This document shows positions 44,024 to 53,582 of a DNA stretch of 64,000 nucleotides, piece after piece. A model generated the notes under the pieces. That model made no database searches. It was not told the origin of the DNA and worked only from the letters and a program-made list of their open reading frames with translations. The first letter of the stretch is position 1. Each line of letters begins with the position of its first letter. This DNA is from Flavobacteriales bacterium. Lineage in GTDB: Bacteria > Bacteroidota > Bacteroidia > Flavobacteriales_F > PHOS-HE28. Location: positions 372,001 to 436,000 of the forward strand of contig JADKGB010000001.1 of the NCBI GenBank assembly GCA_016717225.1. Direction: 5' to 3'. Made by a program: the position numbers and the translations under genes.

Positions 44024-44620
44024 ATGGAAGCCGACCTTGTATTGTGTACCGGTAACCCCGGAAAGGTGGAAGAGATCCGCGCGTTGCTCCCTGCGCGGCT
44101 GAAAATAGTTGGGCTCACGGAGATGGGACTTCCGCAGGACCTTCCGGAAACGGGAGACACTCTGCATGCGAACGCGGAGCAAAAGGCTCGTTTCGCATTC
44201 GAGCGATGCGGGCTGCCCTGCATCGCCGATGATACCGGGTTGGAGGTGGACGCGTTGAACGGCGCGCCCGGAGTTTTCAGCGCGCGTTATGCAGGCGAAG
44301 AAAAAAGCGCTGATGCGAACATGCACAAACTGTTGAAGGAGATGCACGGCAGAACCGATCGTCGCGCACGCTTCCGCACAGTGATCGCGCACGTTGACGG
44401 AACAGGGGTCGAATTTTTCGAAGGCACGGTAGACGGAACCATTACCGAAGAACCGCGCGGAGCGGGCGGCTTCGGCTACGATCCGATCTTTTTGCCGGTG
44501 ATGAGCAACCTCACGTTCGGGGAGTTGGATGCCATGCGCAAGAACGCCATCAGTCATCGCGGACAAGCCGTGTGGAAATTGGTGCGCTGGTTGAGCGATC
44601 CGCATCACCGGGAGCGCTGA
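44024..44620 (+). CDS. rdgB: XTP/dITP diphosphatase (RdgB/HAM1)
   Basis: 198 residues. LVLCTGNPGKVEEIRALL, CIADDTGLEVDALNGAPGVF with SARYAG, GGFGYDPIFLP and KNAISHRGQAVWKL are all the conserved blocks of Ham1 proteins. It hydrolyses non-canonical purine NTPs (ITP, dITP, XTP) to monophosphates, keeping them out of nucleic acids. Cytoplasmic dimer. Its 3' end overlaps that of ddl by 16 bases, tail to tail. Confidence 0.95.
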   Translation: MEADLVLCTGNPGKVEEIRALLPARLKIVGLTEMGLPQDLPETGDTLHANAEQKARFAFERCGLPCIADDTGLEVDALNGAPGVFSARYAGEEKSADANMHKLLKEMHGRTDRRARFRTVIAHVDGTGVEFFEGTVDGTITEEPRGAGGFGYDPIFLPVMSNLTFGELDAMRKNAISHRGQAVWKLVRWLSDPHHRER

Positions 44621-45594
44621 ACGCATTCGTCCAACAAGCCGTTCACCGCAGGTGCCACACCGATCCCACTCACCTCGAGCATCTTCGGGAAAATGCTGGC
44701 ACCGCTGAACCCTGGCGTTGTGTTCACTTCAATGGTGACCACTTCCGTACCCGTGTAGAAATGATCCACGCGGGCCATGCCGCGGCAACCGAGCGCCCTG
44801 TAGATGGCAGCACTGCGTTCCTGCACGAGGCGCGTAACATCATCAGGCAATGGCGCGGGGATCAGCTCCTCGGTATCGGTCGCGTGGTACTTGGCTTGGT
44901 AGTCGAAGAACTCATGCGTATGGCGGATCTCGCACACCGGCAATGCGCGCACTTCACCGTTCAAGCGGATCACGCCGCAGGTGAGCTCCCGGCCTTGTAC
45001 AAAGGCTTCGCACATCACCGTAGGATCTTCCGCAAAGGCCAGATCAAGCGCAGGTTTCAGCTCGGCTGCGGTTTTTACTTTGCTGATGCCGATGCTGCTG
45101 CCGCTCTGGTCAGGTTTCACGAAACAGGGCAGGCCCACGCGATCGATCACGCGCTGTTCGGTACCTGCATCACGCGAAGTGAGCAGTAAGGAATCCGCCA
45201 CGCGGAAACCCAGATCGCGGAGCATTCCCGTGGTGGTGTACTTGCTGAACGTGACCGCCATGTTCAGCACGCTACCGGTCTGGTAGGGTACGCCCAGCAT
45301 GTCCAAATAGCCCTGCAGTTTGCCGTCTTCCCCCGGTGCGCCGTGTATCGCGATCAACGCAGCCCCGAAACCTTCCGACCCGCGGCCGCGATCAATGGTC
45401 AGCGAGCCACGGTCCAGCGGAACATTGGTTCCGTTGGGCGCTTCGCAGCTCCAGTGCTTTTGTGTGAGGGTGATGTAGAACGGATCGAAACGCTGGCGAT
45501 CGATAGCGTCCATCATGCGCTGGGCGCTCTGGTGACTGATCACGGATTCGCCGGTGTAGCCACCGCGGAAAACGGCAATAAGAGGGATCGGCAT
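44605..45594 (-). CDS. ddl: D-alanine--D-alanine ligase
   Basis: 329 residues from the Met at 45594 (MPIPLIAVFRGGYTGESVIS); codons upstream do not look coding, so the long ORF start at 45963 is rejected. ATP-grasp features: LPCFVKPDQSGSSIGISKV, EAFVQGRELTCGVI, then the metal/ATP end IEVNTTPGFSGASIFPKM. HGAPGEDGKLQGYLDMLGVP is the conserved N-terminal Ddl block. It makes D-Ala-D-Ala for peptidoglycan precursors. A PASTA protein gene diverges from it, across 265 bases with no gene. Confidence 0.93.
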   Translation of the reverse strand: MPIPLIAVFRGGYTGESVISHQSAQRMMDAIDRQRFDPFYITLTQKHWSCEAPNGTNVPLDRGSLTIDRGRGSEGFGAALIAIHGAPGEDGKLQGYLDMLGVPYQTGSVLNMAVTFSKYTTTGMLRDLGFRVADSLLLTSRDAGTEQRVIDRVGLPCFVKPDQSGSSIGISKVKTAAELKPALDLAFAEDPTVMCEAFVQGRELTCGVIRLNGEVRALPVCEIRHTHEFFDYQAKYHATDTEELIPAPLPDDVTRLVQERSAAIYRALGCRGMARVDHFYTGTEVVTIEVNTTPGFSGASIFPKMLEVSGIGVAPAVNGLLDECVQRSR

Positions 45595-45859
45595 TGGGAT
45601 AGGGTATCGTGGGCGAAGTTCCACTGTGGCTGGGCAGGGTATGCACTGGAACGCTGCCATTGCCAACCATGGGGTGTGGAAGGAAGGAAAGGGCCTGAGG
45701 CCATACTTTTCCCTGGACCACTGTTGATCGGGTGGTACCCGATGGAACCTTGTTCCACGAGGCGTTCCCAGTGACACTAAGCACACGGAAGACCCATGGG
45801 CTTGAAGCGGGTATCTTCGCCGTCCGCGCGAATTGCCGTAGTTCCGCGTTTGAAGAAGC

Positions 45860-46681
45860 ATGGCAGATAAGAAGCGGATGATGAGCGTGTTGGCCCCATT
45901 GGCGGTGGGTGCTGTATTGGTTGTGCTCGCCTGGGCATGGCTCAATGTGTACACGCGGCACAATGCGAAGGCCGAGGTGCCTCAATTGAAGGGGCTGGGC
46001 TTCGAAGAGGCTCGTGCCAAGGTTGAAGTGCTTGGCCTACAGGTGGAAGTGATCGACTCGGTGTACAACGACGAAGCACCCAAGAGCACGGTAGTTGAAC
46101 AGGACCCGAAAGAGGGGCATACGGTGAAACCGGGCCGCACCATTTACGTGGTGATGAACGCGAGCCGCCCAAAAATGCTGGACATGCCGCAACTGGTGAA
46201 CCTGAGCAAACGCCAGGCGATCAGTGTGTTGGACATACTCGGGATCAAGGTGAAGGAAATGCAGTACCGCCCTGACCCTTGCACGGATTGTGTGGTAGCG
46301 CAACTCTACAAAGGCAAGCCGATCACAGCGGAAACCCGCATTCGCCGTGGCGAAGCGATAACGCTGGTACTGGGCAGCGGCATGAATGGCGAACGGGTGC
46401 AGGTGCCCGATATACGCGGGTTGAACCTGGCCGAGCTGAAAGCGGTATTGAACCTGGCCTCGCTCAATTTGGGTGTGGTTGTGGAATGTCCCGGATGCAA
46501 TACGGCGGCGGATACGGCGTTGGCGCGAGTGGAACGCCAATCACCGGAGCCATACCGCAACAACATGATCGGAGCGGGTGGTATGATCGATGTGTGGCTT
46601 ACCCAGGATACAACGGGCCTGGATCCAGCACCCGGGACCATAGACTCTTTGAACAATGATGGAAACGATGGCAACGAATAG
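45860..46681 (+). CDS. PASTA-domain membrane protein
   Basis: 273 residues. One N-terminal membrane helix (LAPLAVGAVLVVLAWAWLNV) is followed by three PASTA domains: about residues 38-105 (VPQLKGLGFEEARAKVEVLG; EQDPKEGHTVKPGRTIYVVM), 106-175 and 180-250 (VQVPDIRGLNLAELKAVL). The end is acidic and low in complexity. PASTA domains bind peptidoglycan fragments; here no kinase domain is attached. The place next to ddl supports a cell-wall role. It overlaps the start of the next gene by 26 bases. Confidence 0.9.
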   Translation: MADKKRMMSVLAPLAVGAVLVVLAWAWLNVYTRHNAKAEVPQLKGLGFEEARAKVEVLGLQVEVIDSVYNDEAPKSTVVEQDPKEGHTVKPGRTIYVVMNASRPKMLDMPQLVNLSKRQAISVLDILGIKVKEMQYRPDPCTDCVVAQLYKGKPITAETRIRRGEAITLVLGSGMNGERVQVPDIRGLNLAELKAVLNLASLNLGVVVECPGCNTAADTALARVERQSPEPYRNNMIGAGGMIDVWLTQDTTGLDPAPGTIDSLNNDGNDGNE

Positions 46682-48941
46682 GAGATCGGTCGCTGGTGTG
46701 ATCGGCCTCGTTTTGGTCACTGTGTGCGCTGCGCAATCTCCGGAGAGTTGGCAAGCCCTGCGTTCACAACCGCGTGCGACTGCTGCTCCTGTGCTTCAGC
46801 GGAGTGTCGATCTGAACGAGCATTTCATCTATTTGTACCAACCCCAAACCCTGCCTATTGTCGATGATTTTTCCGTTGATCGCACGCGGCATTTGAACGC
46901 CAGTTCGAGCGATGCCAACGTAACGTTGATCGAGACGATCTACACGTTGGAAGTGGGAGGTGTGAGTACAGCTGACATGGCGTTCCAGTCGAACACCACC
47001 TTTCTGTACACTACGGATACAGTGGGAACGGACACCACGGTCATTACGGCGAACACTCCGATCAGTGTAACACTTACCGATATTTCCGTTTACCCCGTAA
47101 CCGATACGATCGTATTGATGTGGCCTGCGTACTCGGTGTACGACACCGTGGGTAACGCGACCACGGATACGGTGTACTTGCCGTTGCCGAACGTCTTTCA
47201 GGATTCGCTTTTCGTTTACGAAGTGGCCGCTCAAACCACCACGTACACCAATCCAGACAACTCGCTGAAGCCGCTGATCCTGTGGGAAGAGGACGAGGCG
47301 TTCATCAATGGAACGTACCCCATCGATCCGCCCACGATCGGCGTGGCCAGCTTCGATGGCATGGACCGCACAGGTTTTCCGTACGCCCCCGAGAACCCGA
47401 ACTTTCAGGGCATCGCTGACCATCTCACGTCGGTCCCCATCAACCTCACCGGTGTTGCTGGAGACAGTGTGTATTTGAGTTTTTTCTTCCAACCACGCGG
47501 TCTCAGCGGTGATCTTGAATTCGATGCGAGCGACAGTTTGCGGTTGGAGTATTATGCGCCTCAGCTGGACCAATGGAGCGTTGTTTGGAGCACACCCTAC
47601 CTGAATGGCGATCAACCGTTCACCCAGGTGATGTTGCCCATTGTCTTTGATCAATACCTGAAGGATGGCTTCCGCATGCGCTTCAGCAACCGCGCAACAT
47701 TGGGCGGGCCGGTGGACCATTGGCACATCGATTATGTGCGTCTCGCCAAGCAACGCAGCATCACGGATATCGCGTTGCAGGACAAGAGCTATGTCTATCC
47801 TGCGTCCACGCTGCTCTCCCAATACACCTCTGTGCCGTTCGCAAAATTCACCGCTGATCCGGGTGCATACATGGCCCAGAGCGTGGATCTGGCGCTGAAC
47901 AACCTGTCCGATGATGCGCTGATCACCTGGGGTTATCGCGTAGATACCGACTGCGGCTCCAGTTCGGTCTTTCCTGCCGAAGGACTCAATCCGGGCAGCA
48001 ATGCGAATTCGACCTTCACGACATCGTATGACATCAACAGCGGTGCGAACAACTACCAGTACGATCTGAGCGGCTGCGCGGATGCCGCCTTCGCCACTAC
48101 CAAGTTCTGGACCACGGCGAACAACACGAACATCATCGCTTACAACGACACCAATACGGTCGTTCAACAGATCAGCAATTATTACAGTTATGATGATGGT
48201 AGCGCGGAACAGAGCTACTCCTTCAACGGCAATTGTGTCGGCTGCCGTTTGGCATACCGGTTCGACGGACAAGGACCGGATTCGCTTCGCGCCATTCGTG
48301 TCTACTTCGATCCGATCTTCAGCTACTCGGACATCTTCAATGATCCACGCAACGGTTCCTTCCTTGTGACGGTGTGGAGTGCCGATCTGAACGCTGACCC
48401 CGTTTTCCAGAACGTCACCTTCAGCTCGCCGGAGTACAGGCAGTGGGGTCCGAACTACTTCGTGGAATATCCATTGGATAGCACCATTGCGGTGAACGGT
48501 ACGTTCCACGTGGGCTGGGTTCAAACCAACAGTACCAAGGTGCACTTGGGGCTGGATAGGAACACGACGAACAACAACACGCGCATGTTCTACAACACGG
48601 GAGCCAGCTGGGAGCAAAGCGAAGCACCGGGCAGTTGGATGATCCGTCCGGTGATGCAGAGTGCTGTTGATCCGTTTGCGGGCGTTCCTGAACAGGATGT
48701 CAACGCATCAATGATGATCTTCCCGAACCCTGCGAGCGATGAATTGCGGATCAAAACCACCGATGGCACTGTACGATCCATCGAGATCCTGGATGCAACC
48801 GGAAGACTTGCCCTGAGTGCTCCGCATGCGGAAGGAAGTGTGGTTCAACTCTCTATTTTATCGCCAGGGATCTACCTGGTTCGAGCATTGGACGGGACTG
48901 GCCGTGCGCTCGCACAACAACGACTGATCGTGCAACGCTGA
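46656..48941 (+). CDS. Large secreted T9SS type A sorting-domain protein
   Basis: 761 residues. The signal peptide ends VTVCAAQ; start 46656 or the inner Met at 46668. A long Thr/Asp-rich beta-structured body follows, containing TFKFxxN-like jelly-roll segments (GVAGDSVYLSFFFQPRGL; WHIDYVRLAKQ), which resemble MAM/concanavalin-like carbohydrate-binding folds. The C-terminal ~80 residues form the sorting domain (MMIFPNPASDELRIKT ... LSPGIYLVRALDG). Exported by T9SS; function otherwise unknown. It overlaps the PASTA gene and ends one base before the pseudouridine synthase, so the three may form an operon. Confidence 0.85.
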   Translation: MMETMATNRRSVAGVIGLVLVTVCAAQSPESWQALRSQPRATAAPVLQRSVDLNEHFIYLYQPQTLPIVDDFSVDRTRHLNASSSDANVTLIETIYTLEVGGVSTADMAFQSNTTFLYTTDTVGTDTTVITANTPISVTLTDISVYPVTDTIVLMWPAYSVYDTVGNATTDTVYLPLPNVFQDSLFVYEVAAQTTTYTNPDNSLKPLILWEEDEAFINGTYPIDPPTIGVASFDGMDRTGFPYAPENPNFQGIADHLTSVPINLTGVAGDSVYLSFFFQPRGLSGDLEFDASDSLRLEYYAPQLDQWSVVWSTPYLNGDQPFTQVMLPIVFDQYLKDGFRMRFSNRATLGGPVDHWHIDYVRLAKQRSITDIALQDKSYVYPASTLLSQYTSVPFAKFTADPGAYMAQSVDLALNNLSDDALITWGYRVDTDCGSSSVFPAEGLNPGSNANSTFTTSYDINSGANNYQYDLSGCADAAFATTKFWTTANNTNIIAYNDTNTVVQQISNYYSYDDGSAEQSYSFNGNCVGCRLAYRFDGQGPDSLRAIRVYFDPIFSYSDIFNDPRNGSFLVTVWSADLNADPVFQNVTFSSPEYRQWGPNYFVEYPLDSTIAVNGTFHVGWVQTNSTKVHLGLDRNTTNNNTRMFYNTGASWEQSEAPGSWMIRPVMQSAVDPFAGVPEQDVNASMMIFPNPASDELRIKTTDGTVRSIEILDATGRLALSAPHAEGSVVQLSILSPGIYLVRALDGTGRALAQQRLIVQR

Positions 48942-48942
48942 T

Positions 48943-50109
48943 ATGAGCCAACTGACCAAAGCACAACGCGAGGCACTGAAGAAGCCTGTTGAGAAAGCAC
49001 CCGAACTGCGCTTCCCCGAGGATCTGCCAGAAGGCTCGGATCTTTCTGAAGAACAGGAACTGTACGAGCACCATCGCATTGTTTGCGATAAAGGGCAAGG
49101 GCTGTTACGATTGGACAAGTTCTTGTTCGAGCGCCTGCCCAACATCAGCCGCAATCGCATTGCGACCGCTGCTCGAGGAGGGCATGTTCGCGTGAACGGA
49201 AAGTCGCAGAAACCGAGCTATCAGGTAAAGCCGCTGGATGACATCAGCATGGTGTTGCCGTGGCCCGTGCGCGAGGTTGATCTGAAGCCGGAGAACATTC
49301 CGCTCACGGTGCTTTACGAGGATGAGCACATCCTGATCATCAACAAGCAAGCGGGATTGGTGGTACACCCCGGCCATGGGAATTGGACCGGCACATTGGT
49401 GAACGCGCTGCTCTACCACTTCGGGCAACAAGCAAAGAAGGTGCAGATGCCCGGTCAAGCCGGGCAGGACGCACGCCCAGGTTTGGTGCATCGGTTGGAC
49501 AAGAACACGAGTGGTGTGATGGTGATCGGTAAAACCGACGAGGCCATGACGCATCTCGCGCGGCAATTTTTCGATCGCACCAACGACCGACGTTACTTGG
49601 CCATGGTTTGGGGCGATTTCGAAGAAGAGGAAGGAACCATAGAAGGCAACATCGGCCGCTCCCCGAAGGATCGTACGGTGATGCAGGTATTCCCCGATGG
49701 TGACCAAGGGAAAACAGCCATCACGCATTGGAAGGTGGTGGAACGTTTCACCTACGTCACATTGGTGGAGTGCAAGTTGGAAACCGGTCGCACGCACCAG
49801 ATCCGCGCGCACATGCGGTACCTGGGTCACCAGCTTTTCAATGATGTGGAATACGACGGTGGTCGCGTGGTGAAGGGCACCGTGTTCACCAAATACAAGC
49901 AGTTCGTGCTGAACGCGTTCGAGATCTGTCCTCGGCAAGCGTTGCATGCGGCGGTGTTGGAGATCGATCACCCGGCTACCGGCAAACGCATGCGGTTCGA
50001 GAGTCCACTTCCACCGGACATGAGCGCGCTGTTGGAGAAGTGGCGCAAATACGTGGCTGGTGGAATTTCTGAGCGGAGGCTCGAGGAAGCCGAGGATCAG
50101 GTAGACTGA
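48943..50109 (+). CDS. rluD: RluA/RluD-family pseudouridine synthase
   Basis: 388 residues. An N-terminal S4 RNA-binding domain (LDKFLFERLPNISRNRIATA; VRVNGKSQKPSYQVKPLD) is followed by the synthase core: VLYEDEHILIINKQAGLVVH, GLVHRLDKNTSGVMVIGKTD with the catalytic Asp, RYLAMVWGDF and KLETGRTHQIRAHM. It isomerises uridines in 23S rRNA (RluD-type sites) or related RNA. The extra ~40-residue acidic N-terminus is common in Bacteroidota. The RluD name is by domain layout; specificity is not proven. Confidence 0.88.
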   Translation: MSQLTKAQREALKKPVEKAPELRFPEDLPEGSDLSEEQELYEHHRIVCDKGQGLLRLDKFLFERLPNISRNRIATAARGGHVRVNGKSQKPSYQVKPLDDISMVLPWPVREVDLKPENIPLTVLYEDEHILIINKQAGLVVHPGHGNWTGTLVNALLYHFGQQAKKVQMPGQAGQDARPGLVHRLDKNTSGVMVIGKTDEAMTHLARQFFDRTNDRRYLAMVWGDFEEEEGTIEGNIGRSPKDRTVMQVFPDGDQGKTAITHWKVVERFTYVTLVECKLETGRTHQIRAHMRYLGHQLFNDVEYDGGRVVKGTVFTKYKQFVLNAFEICPRQALHAAVLEIDHPATGKRMRFESPLPPDMSALLEKWRKYVAGGISERRLEEAEDQVD

Positions 50110-51560
50110 TCAGCGTGTTGGCGTGTGAAGACGGTATGCAAGAACCACACAGCCATTACCAGGCCCCCCGGATAGAAGGGCACGAGGTATCTGTATTCGC
50201 AGAACCGCAGAACGAAAGGATGCACCAGTAGTCCATACCCGAACATCAGCGGCACAATCAAGGCCCATCTCGGCCAGCGGCGATGGAAAAGCGCGACGAT
50301 CGCGCCTGCAGAGCCGAGCAGCATGGTGCCCAAATACAGCGCGGAGTAGAACCACTTCACCGATCGCTCCGCGACATTCCTCGGTCTTGGCAAGTCCAAA
50401 TACGTTCCACTATGCAGGGTGAAGATCCCCAGCAGCCGTAAGGGAGCCACCACGTGGTAATGCCAAGGATGCTCATGCTTGAACGAACGCACATACGCAT
50501 CACTGCGCTGCACGATATAGGCGAATGTGGACCGCTTCTGGGCCGGGTCTTGCGTGGTGTTCCAGTACTGTACGTTCGCAGCGAGCGCCAACAAGCTATC
50601 CATCGGGAAGTCCGTGGTGGTCGCAAAAGCAGGGATCGTTGGTTTCGGCTGGTAGTTGGCCAGCCATTCGGGCTCACCCTTGTCGCGAATATTGAACGCC
50701 CGGATCTCCGCGTCGGGATCCCACCACGTCAGGCTGCCGCCGAAGGATCGAACGACCAACCCCACATGGTAGTTCGGGGTTTCCAGGTAATCGGGCATCA
50801 GGAGAGTGGTGGTGATCGGAACGAACGTGCCGTGAACCATGTAATTGCGACCGATCCAAGCCGATTCTACAGCGATAAAAGGCAGAAGCGAAAAGACCGC
50901 AAGCATCGATCGCACACGCATGGATGTGGTTCTGTGCATGAGGTAGATCAGCGGCGGTAGCATCAGCAAGGGGAACATCACAGGGCGCATGAACGCGGCC
51001 CAGGTAAAACAGAAACCCGCGCACAAGGCGAGGGAAAGGCGCGAACGTTCGAGCGAACGGAACGCGGCGTACGTACCGATCACCAACGTGGAGGTGGTAA
51101 GGCTTTCGGTGAGGGGTAGCACATCATAGAGCGAAACGAAGGAGCTGATGGCGTAGACCCAGAACACGCTCGCGAACACCGTCCTATTGCGGGTGATCAT
51201 CCAAGCGATGCGGGCAAGCAGCACAACGGCGATCGCATCCATGATCAATTGCAGCACGAGCAGCGCGTTCAATGCTTGTGCTTGCGGAAGCAGGAGACGC
51301 AGCAGGCCATACGGCAAGCCATAGCCCGGCATTCGTAGATCCGGGAAGTAGGAGCCCGAAGCCAGGAGGTGTTCTATCGGCTCGATGTAGCTGTACGAAT
51401 CGTGACTTATGCCGCCCCAGTAACCCGGAAAGGCGGAATACCGGAACCGCATGATCAACACCACGAACAAGGCGGATTTGAACAGCAGCGCGACCAAGAG
51501 GCAAGACCACGGTCGATCGTGCTGGATCAACTTGGAGAGAGCGCGTACCAACCCGTTCAT
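50097..51560 (-). CDS. GT39/ArnT-like membrane glycosyltransferase (putative)
   Basis: 487 residues from the Met at 51560; the ORF's first start at 51602 adds residues without a match. About eleven membrane helices. ISHDSYSYIEPIEHLLASG with an Asp before the second helix and RMPGYGLPYGLLRLLLP recall the first loop of GT-C enzymes of the PMT/ArnT type (YxxDE-like), which use polyprenyl-linked sugars. The largest loop (residues ~270-370) faces the periplasm. Specific acceptor unknown. Tail-to-tail overlap of 13 bases with the pseudouridine synthase. Confidence 0.65.
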   Translation of the reverse strand: MNGLVRALSKLIQHDRPWSCLLVALLFKSALFVVLIMRFRYSAFPGYWGGISHDSYSYIEPIEHLLASGSYFPDLRMPGYGLPYGLLRLLLPQAQALNALLVLQLIMDAIAVVLLARIAWMITRNRTVFASVFWVYAISSFVSLYDVLPLTESLTTSTLVIGTYAAFRSLERSRLSLALCAGFCFTWAAFMRPVMFPLLMLPPLIYLMHRTTSMRVRSMLAVFSLLPFIAVESAWIGRNYMVHGTFVPITTTLLMPDYLETPNYHVGLVVRSFGGSLTWWDPDAEIRAFNIRDKGEPEWLANYQPKPTIPAFATTTDFPMDSLLALAANVQYWNTTQDPAQKRSTFAYIVQRSDAYVRSFKHEHPWHYHVVAPLRLLGIFTLHSGTYLDLPRPRNVAERSVKWFYSALYLGTMLLGSAGAIVALFHRRWPRWALIVPLMFGYGLLVHPFVLRFCEYRYLVPFYPGGLVMAVWFLHTVFTRQHADQST

Positions 51561-51638
51561 GCGCGAACAAAATAGGTCATGCGCTCCAAAGGACCGGACC
51601 ATGCTTCAGTGCAGGTGCTGGCGATCGGCGGAACCGTC

Positions 51639-53582
51639 TCACTTCGCCGAGACCGAACCCTCAGCCTCCGCCTTCTCCATCAGCACCAACCAACGCTCGC
51701 TCTTTTCGTCCAGTTGCTTGCCGGTCGCTTCCAGCTCCAGGCTCAGCTTCATCATGGCGTGGTGGTCCGTACCACCATCGGCGAGTTTGGCGAGGAGCTC
51801 TTCTTTCTTTTTTTCCAGTGCAGGCACTTCCTTCTCCAACTTCTTCAGGTCGTTCTTCTCGGCGAAGGTCATCTTCTTTTTCACCGCACCCGCATCATCG
51901 GAACCGGAGGCTTTCTTCTTTTCTTCAACAGCGGTGCTTTTCACTCCGACCAGCTTCGCGCCGGCCGCAGCTTGGGCCGCGCGCATCTTCTGCATTTCGC
52001 GCAGTTCGGTGTAGTTGCCCACCCACTCCTTGATCACCCCCTCGCCTTCGAACACCAGCAACTTCGTACACAGCTTGTCCATGAAGAAGCGGTCGTGGCT
52101 TACCACCAGCAGGCAGATGTCCAGCTCGGAAAGAAAATCCTCCAGTGCGTTCAGCGTGGGAATATCCAAGTCGTTCGTAGGCTCGTCGAGGATCAGCACG
52201 TTCGGGTTCTTCATCAGCACGGTACACAGATAGAGACGGCGCTTCTCGCCACCGCTCAACGTGCTCACATACTGGAACTGCTGCTCCTTGTCGAACAGGA
52301 ATCGTTCCAGCAGACCCGATGCCGTCAGAGTTTTCCCCTTGCTCAATGGGATCACTTCGGCGATGGCGCGCACGACTTCAATGATGCGCTTGTCCTCCTT
52401 CATCTGCAGGCCTTGCTGCCCGAAGGTGCCCAGCACCACCGTGGAACCGATGGACACCGTACCCGCATCGGGTTTGATCCGTTCCGTGAGCAGGTCCAGG
52501 AAGGTGCTCTTGCCAATGCCGTTCGGCCCCACAATGCCAACACGGTCGCCGCCCTTCAATGAATAATTCCAATGGGCAACGATGGGCTTGTAGGTCTCCG
52601 GTTGTGATGGATCCCCGAAACTCTTGGTGAGGTTGCGCGCCTCGATCACTTTGCCGCCCAAGCGCGCGCTCTGCACATCGATGCTCACCTGGTCGCGGGA
52701 GAAGTCGCGCGTTGCGAGTGCCTTGATGTCTTCGAACTTGTCCAACCGGCTCTTGCTCTTGGTGCCGCGTGCACGGGGCATCTTGCGCACCCACGCCAGC
52801 TCGCTTTTCATCAGGCCCTTCAAGTGGTGCTGGGTGGCATCGCGCACCTCGTCCAGTGCGGCCTTCTTCTCCACGTAGTAGCTGTAGTTCCCTTTGAAAC
52901 GTGTGAAGGAACCGAACTCCATCTCGATGATCTCGTCGCACACGTTGTCCAGAAAGTGGCGATCGTGCGTTACCAGCAAAAGCGTTACTCCGGGCGCGCT
53001 GAGTTCTTCTTCCAACTGCTCGATCATCTGCATATCGAGGTGGTTGGTAGGCTCGTCCAGGATCAGCACATCGGGCATGTTGATGAGCACCTTGGCCATC
53101 GCCACGCGTTTCTGCTGACCGCCACTGAGCGTGTTCACCGGTTGCTCCAGATCGCGCAGGTTGAACTGGAAGAGCAGGCGCTTCACGCGGGCTTCGTGGT
53201 CCCACGCGTTGTTCTCCGTCATCTTCTCGATGGCGTCGTGCATGGCCTCATCGCCGAGGTGCCGCTCCACCGCGTGCTCGTATGCGCGAATGGCGTTCGT
53301 TACCGGATCATCCTGATCGAGCATCTCGTCCACCAGCGAATGCGTGGCGGTCATCGACACGTTCTGGTCCAGGTAGCCGATGCGCAGCCCTTTGTTGAAG
53401 GTGATCTTGCCTTCATCGGGTTTCTCCAGACCGGCGATGCACTTCAGCAGTGTGCTCTTACCGGTGCCGTTGCGGGCCACGATGGCGGTCTTCTGACCTT
53501 TCTCCAAACCGAAGGAAACGTCACTGAACAATTGGCGCGGGCCATAACGTTTGGCGAGGCGTTCTACGGAAAGGCAGTTCAT
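51639..53582 (-). CDS. ABC-F family ATPase (Uup/EttA type)
   Basis: 647 residues, two ABC domains and no membrane segment. Walker A: RNGTGKSTLLKC and GPNGIGKSTFLDLL. Signatures: TLSGGQQKRVAMAK and TLSGGEKRRLYLC. Walker B: VLILDEPTNHLDMQ and VLILDEPTNDLDIP. A linker with basic residues lies between (residues ~250-310). The C-terminal ~110 residues are a charged coiled coil (KNDLKKLEKEVPALEKKKEE), as in Uup. ABC-F proteins act on ribosomes; the Uup type has also been linked to DNA and ribosome quality control. Its start overlaps the four-helix-bundle stop. Confidence 0.92.
   Translation of the reverse strand: MNCLSVERLAKRYGPRQLFSDVSFGLEKGQKTAIVARNGTGKSTLLKCIAGLEKPDEGKITFNKGLRIGYLDQNVSMTATHSLVDEMLDQDDPVTNAIRAYEHAVERHLGDEAMHDAIEKMTENNAWDHEARVKRLLFQFNLRDLEQPVNTLSGGQQKRVAMAKVLINMPDVLILDEPTNHLDMQMIEQLEEELSAPGVTLLLVTHDRHFLDNVCDEIIEMEFGSFTRFKGNYSYYVEKKAALDEVRDATQHHLKGLMKSELAWVRKMPRARGTKSKSRLDKFEDIKALATRDFSRDQVSIDVQSARLGGKVIEARNLTKSFGDPSQPETYKPIVAHWNYSLKGGDRVGIVGPNGIGKSTFLDLLTERIKPDAGTVSIGSTVVLGTFGQQGLQMKEDKRIIEVVRAIAEVIPLSKGKTLTASGLLERFLFDKEQQFQYVSTLSGGEKRRLYLCTVLMKNPNVLILDEPTNDLDIPTLNALEDFLSELDICLLVVSHDRFFMDKLCTKLLVFEGEGVIKEWVGNYTELREMQKMRAAQAAAGAKLVGVKSTAVEEKKKASGSDDAGAVKKKMTFAEKNDLKKLEKEVPALEKKKEELLAKLADGGTDHHAMMKLSLELEATGKQLDEKSERWLVLMEKAEAEGSVSAK

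Noticed and set aside
45595..45963. N-terminal 123-residue extension of the ddl ORF
   Set aside because: The added part lacks Ddl similarity, is Arg/Pro/Cys-rich, and extends past the divergent PASTA gene start at 45860; Met at 45594 begins the family's normal N-terminus.
46764..48617. 617-codon antisense ORF opposite the T9SS gene
   Set aside because: Long antisense frames arise from the GC-rich codon pattern of the plus-strand gene. The plus-strand protein has a signal peptide and sorting domain; the antisense one has only Val/Arg-rich noise.
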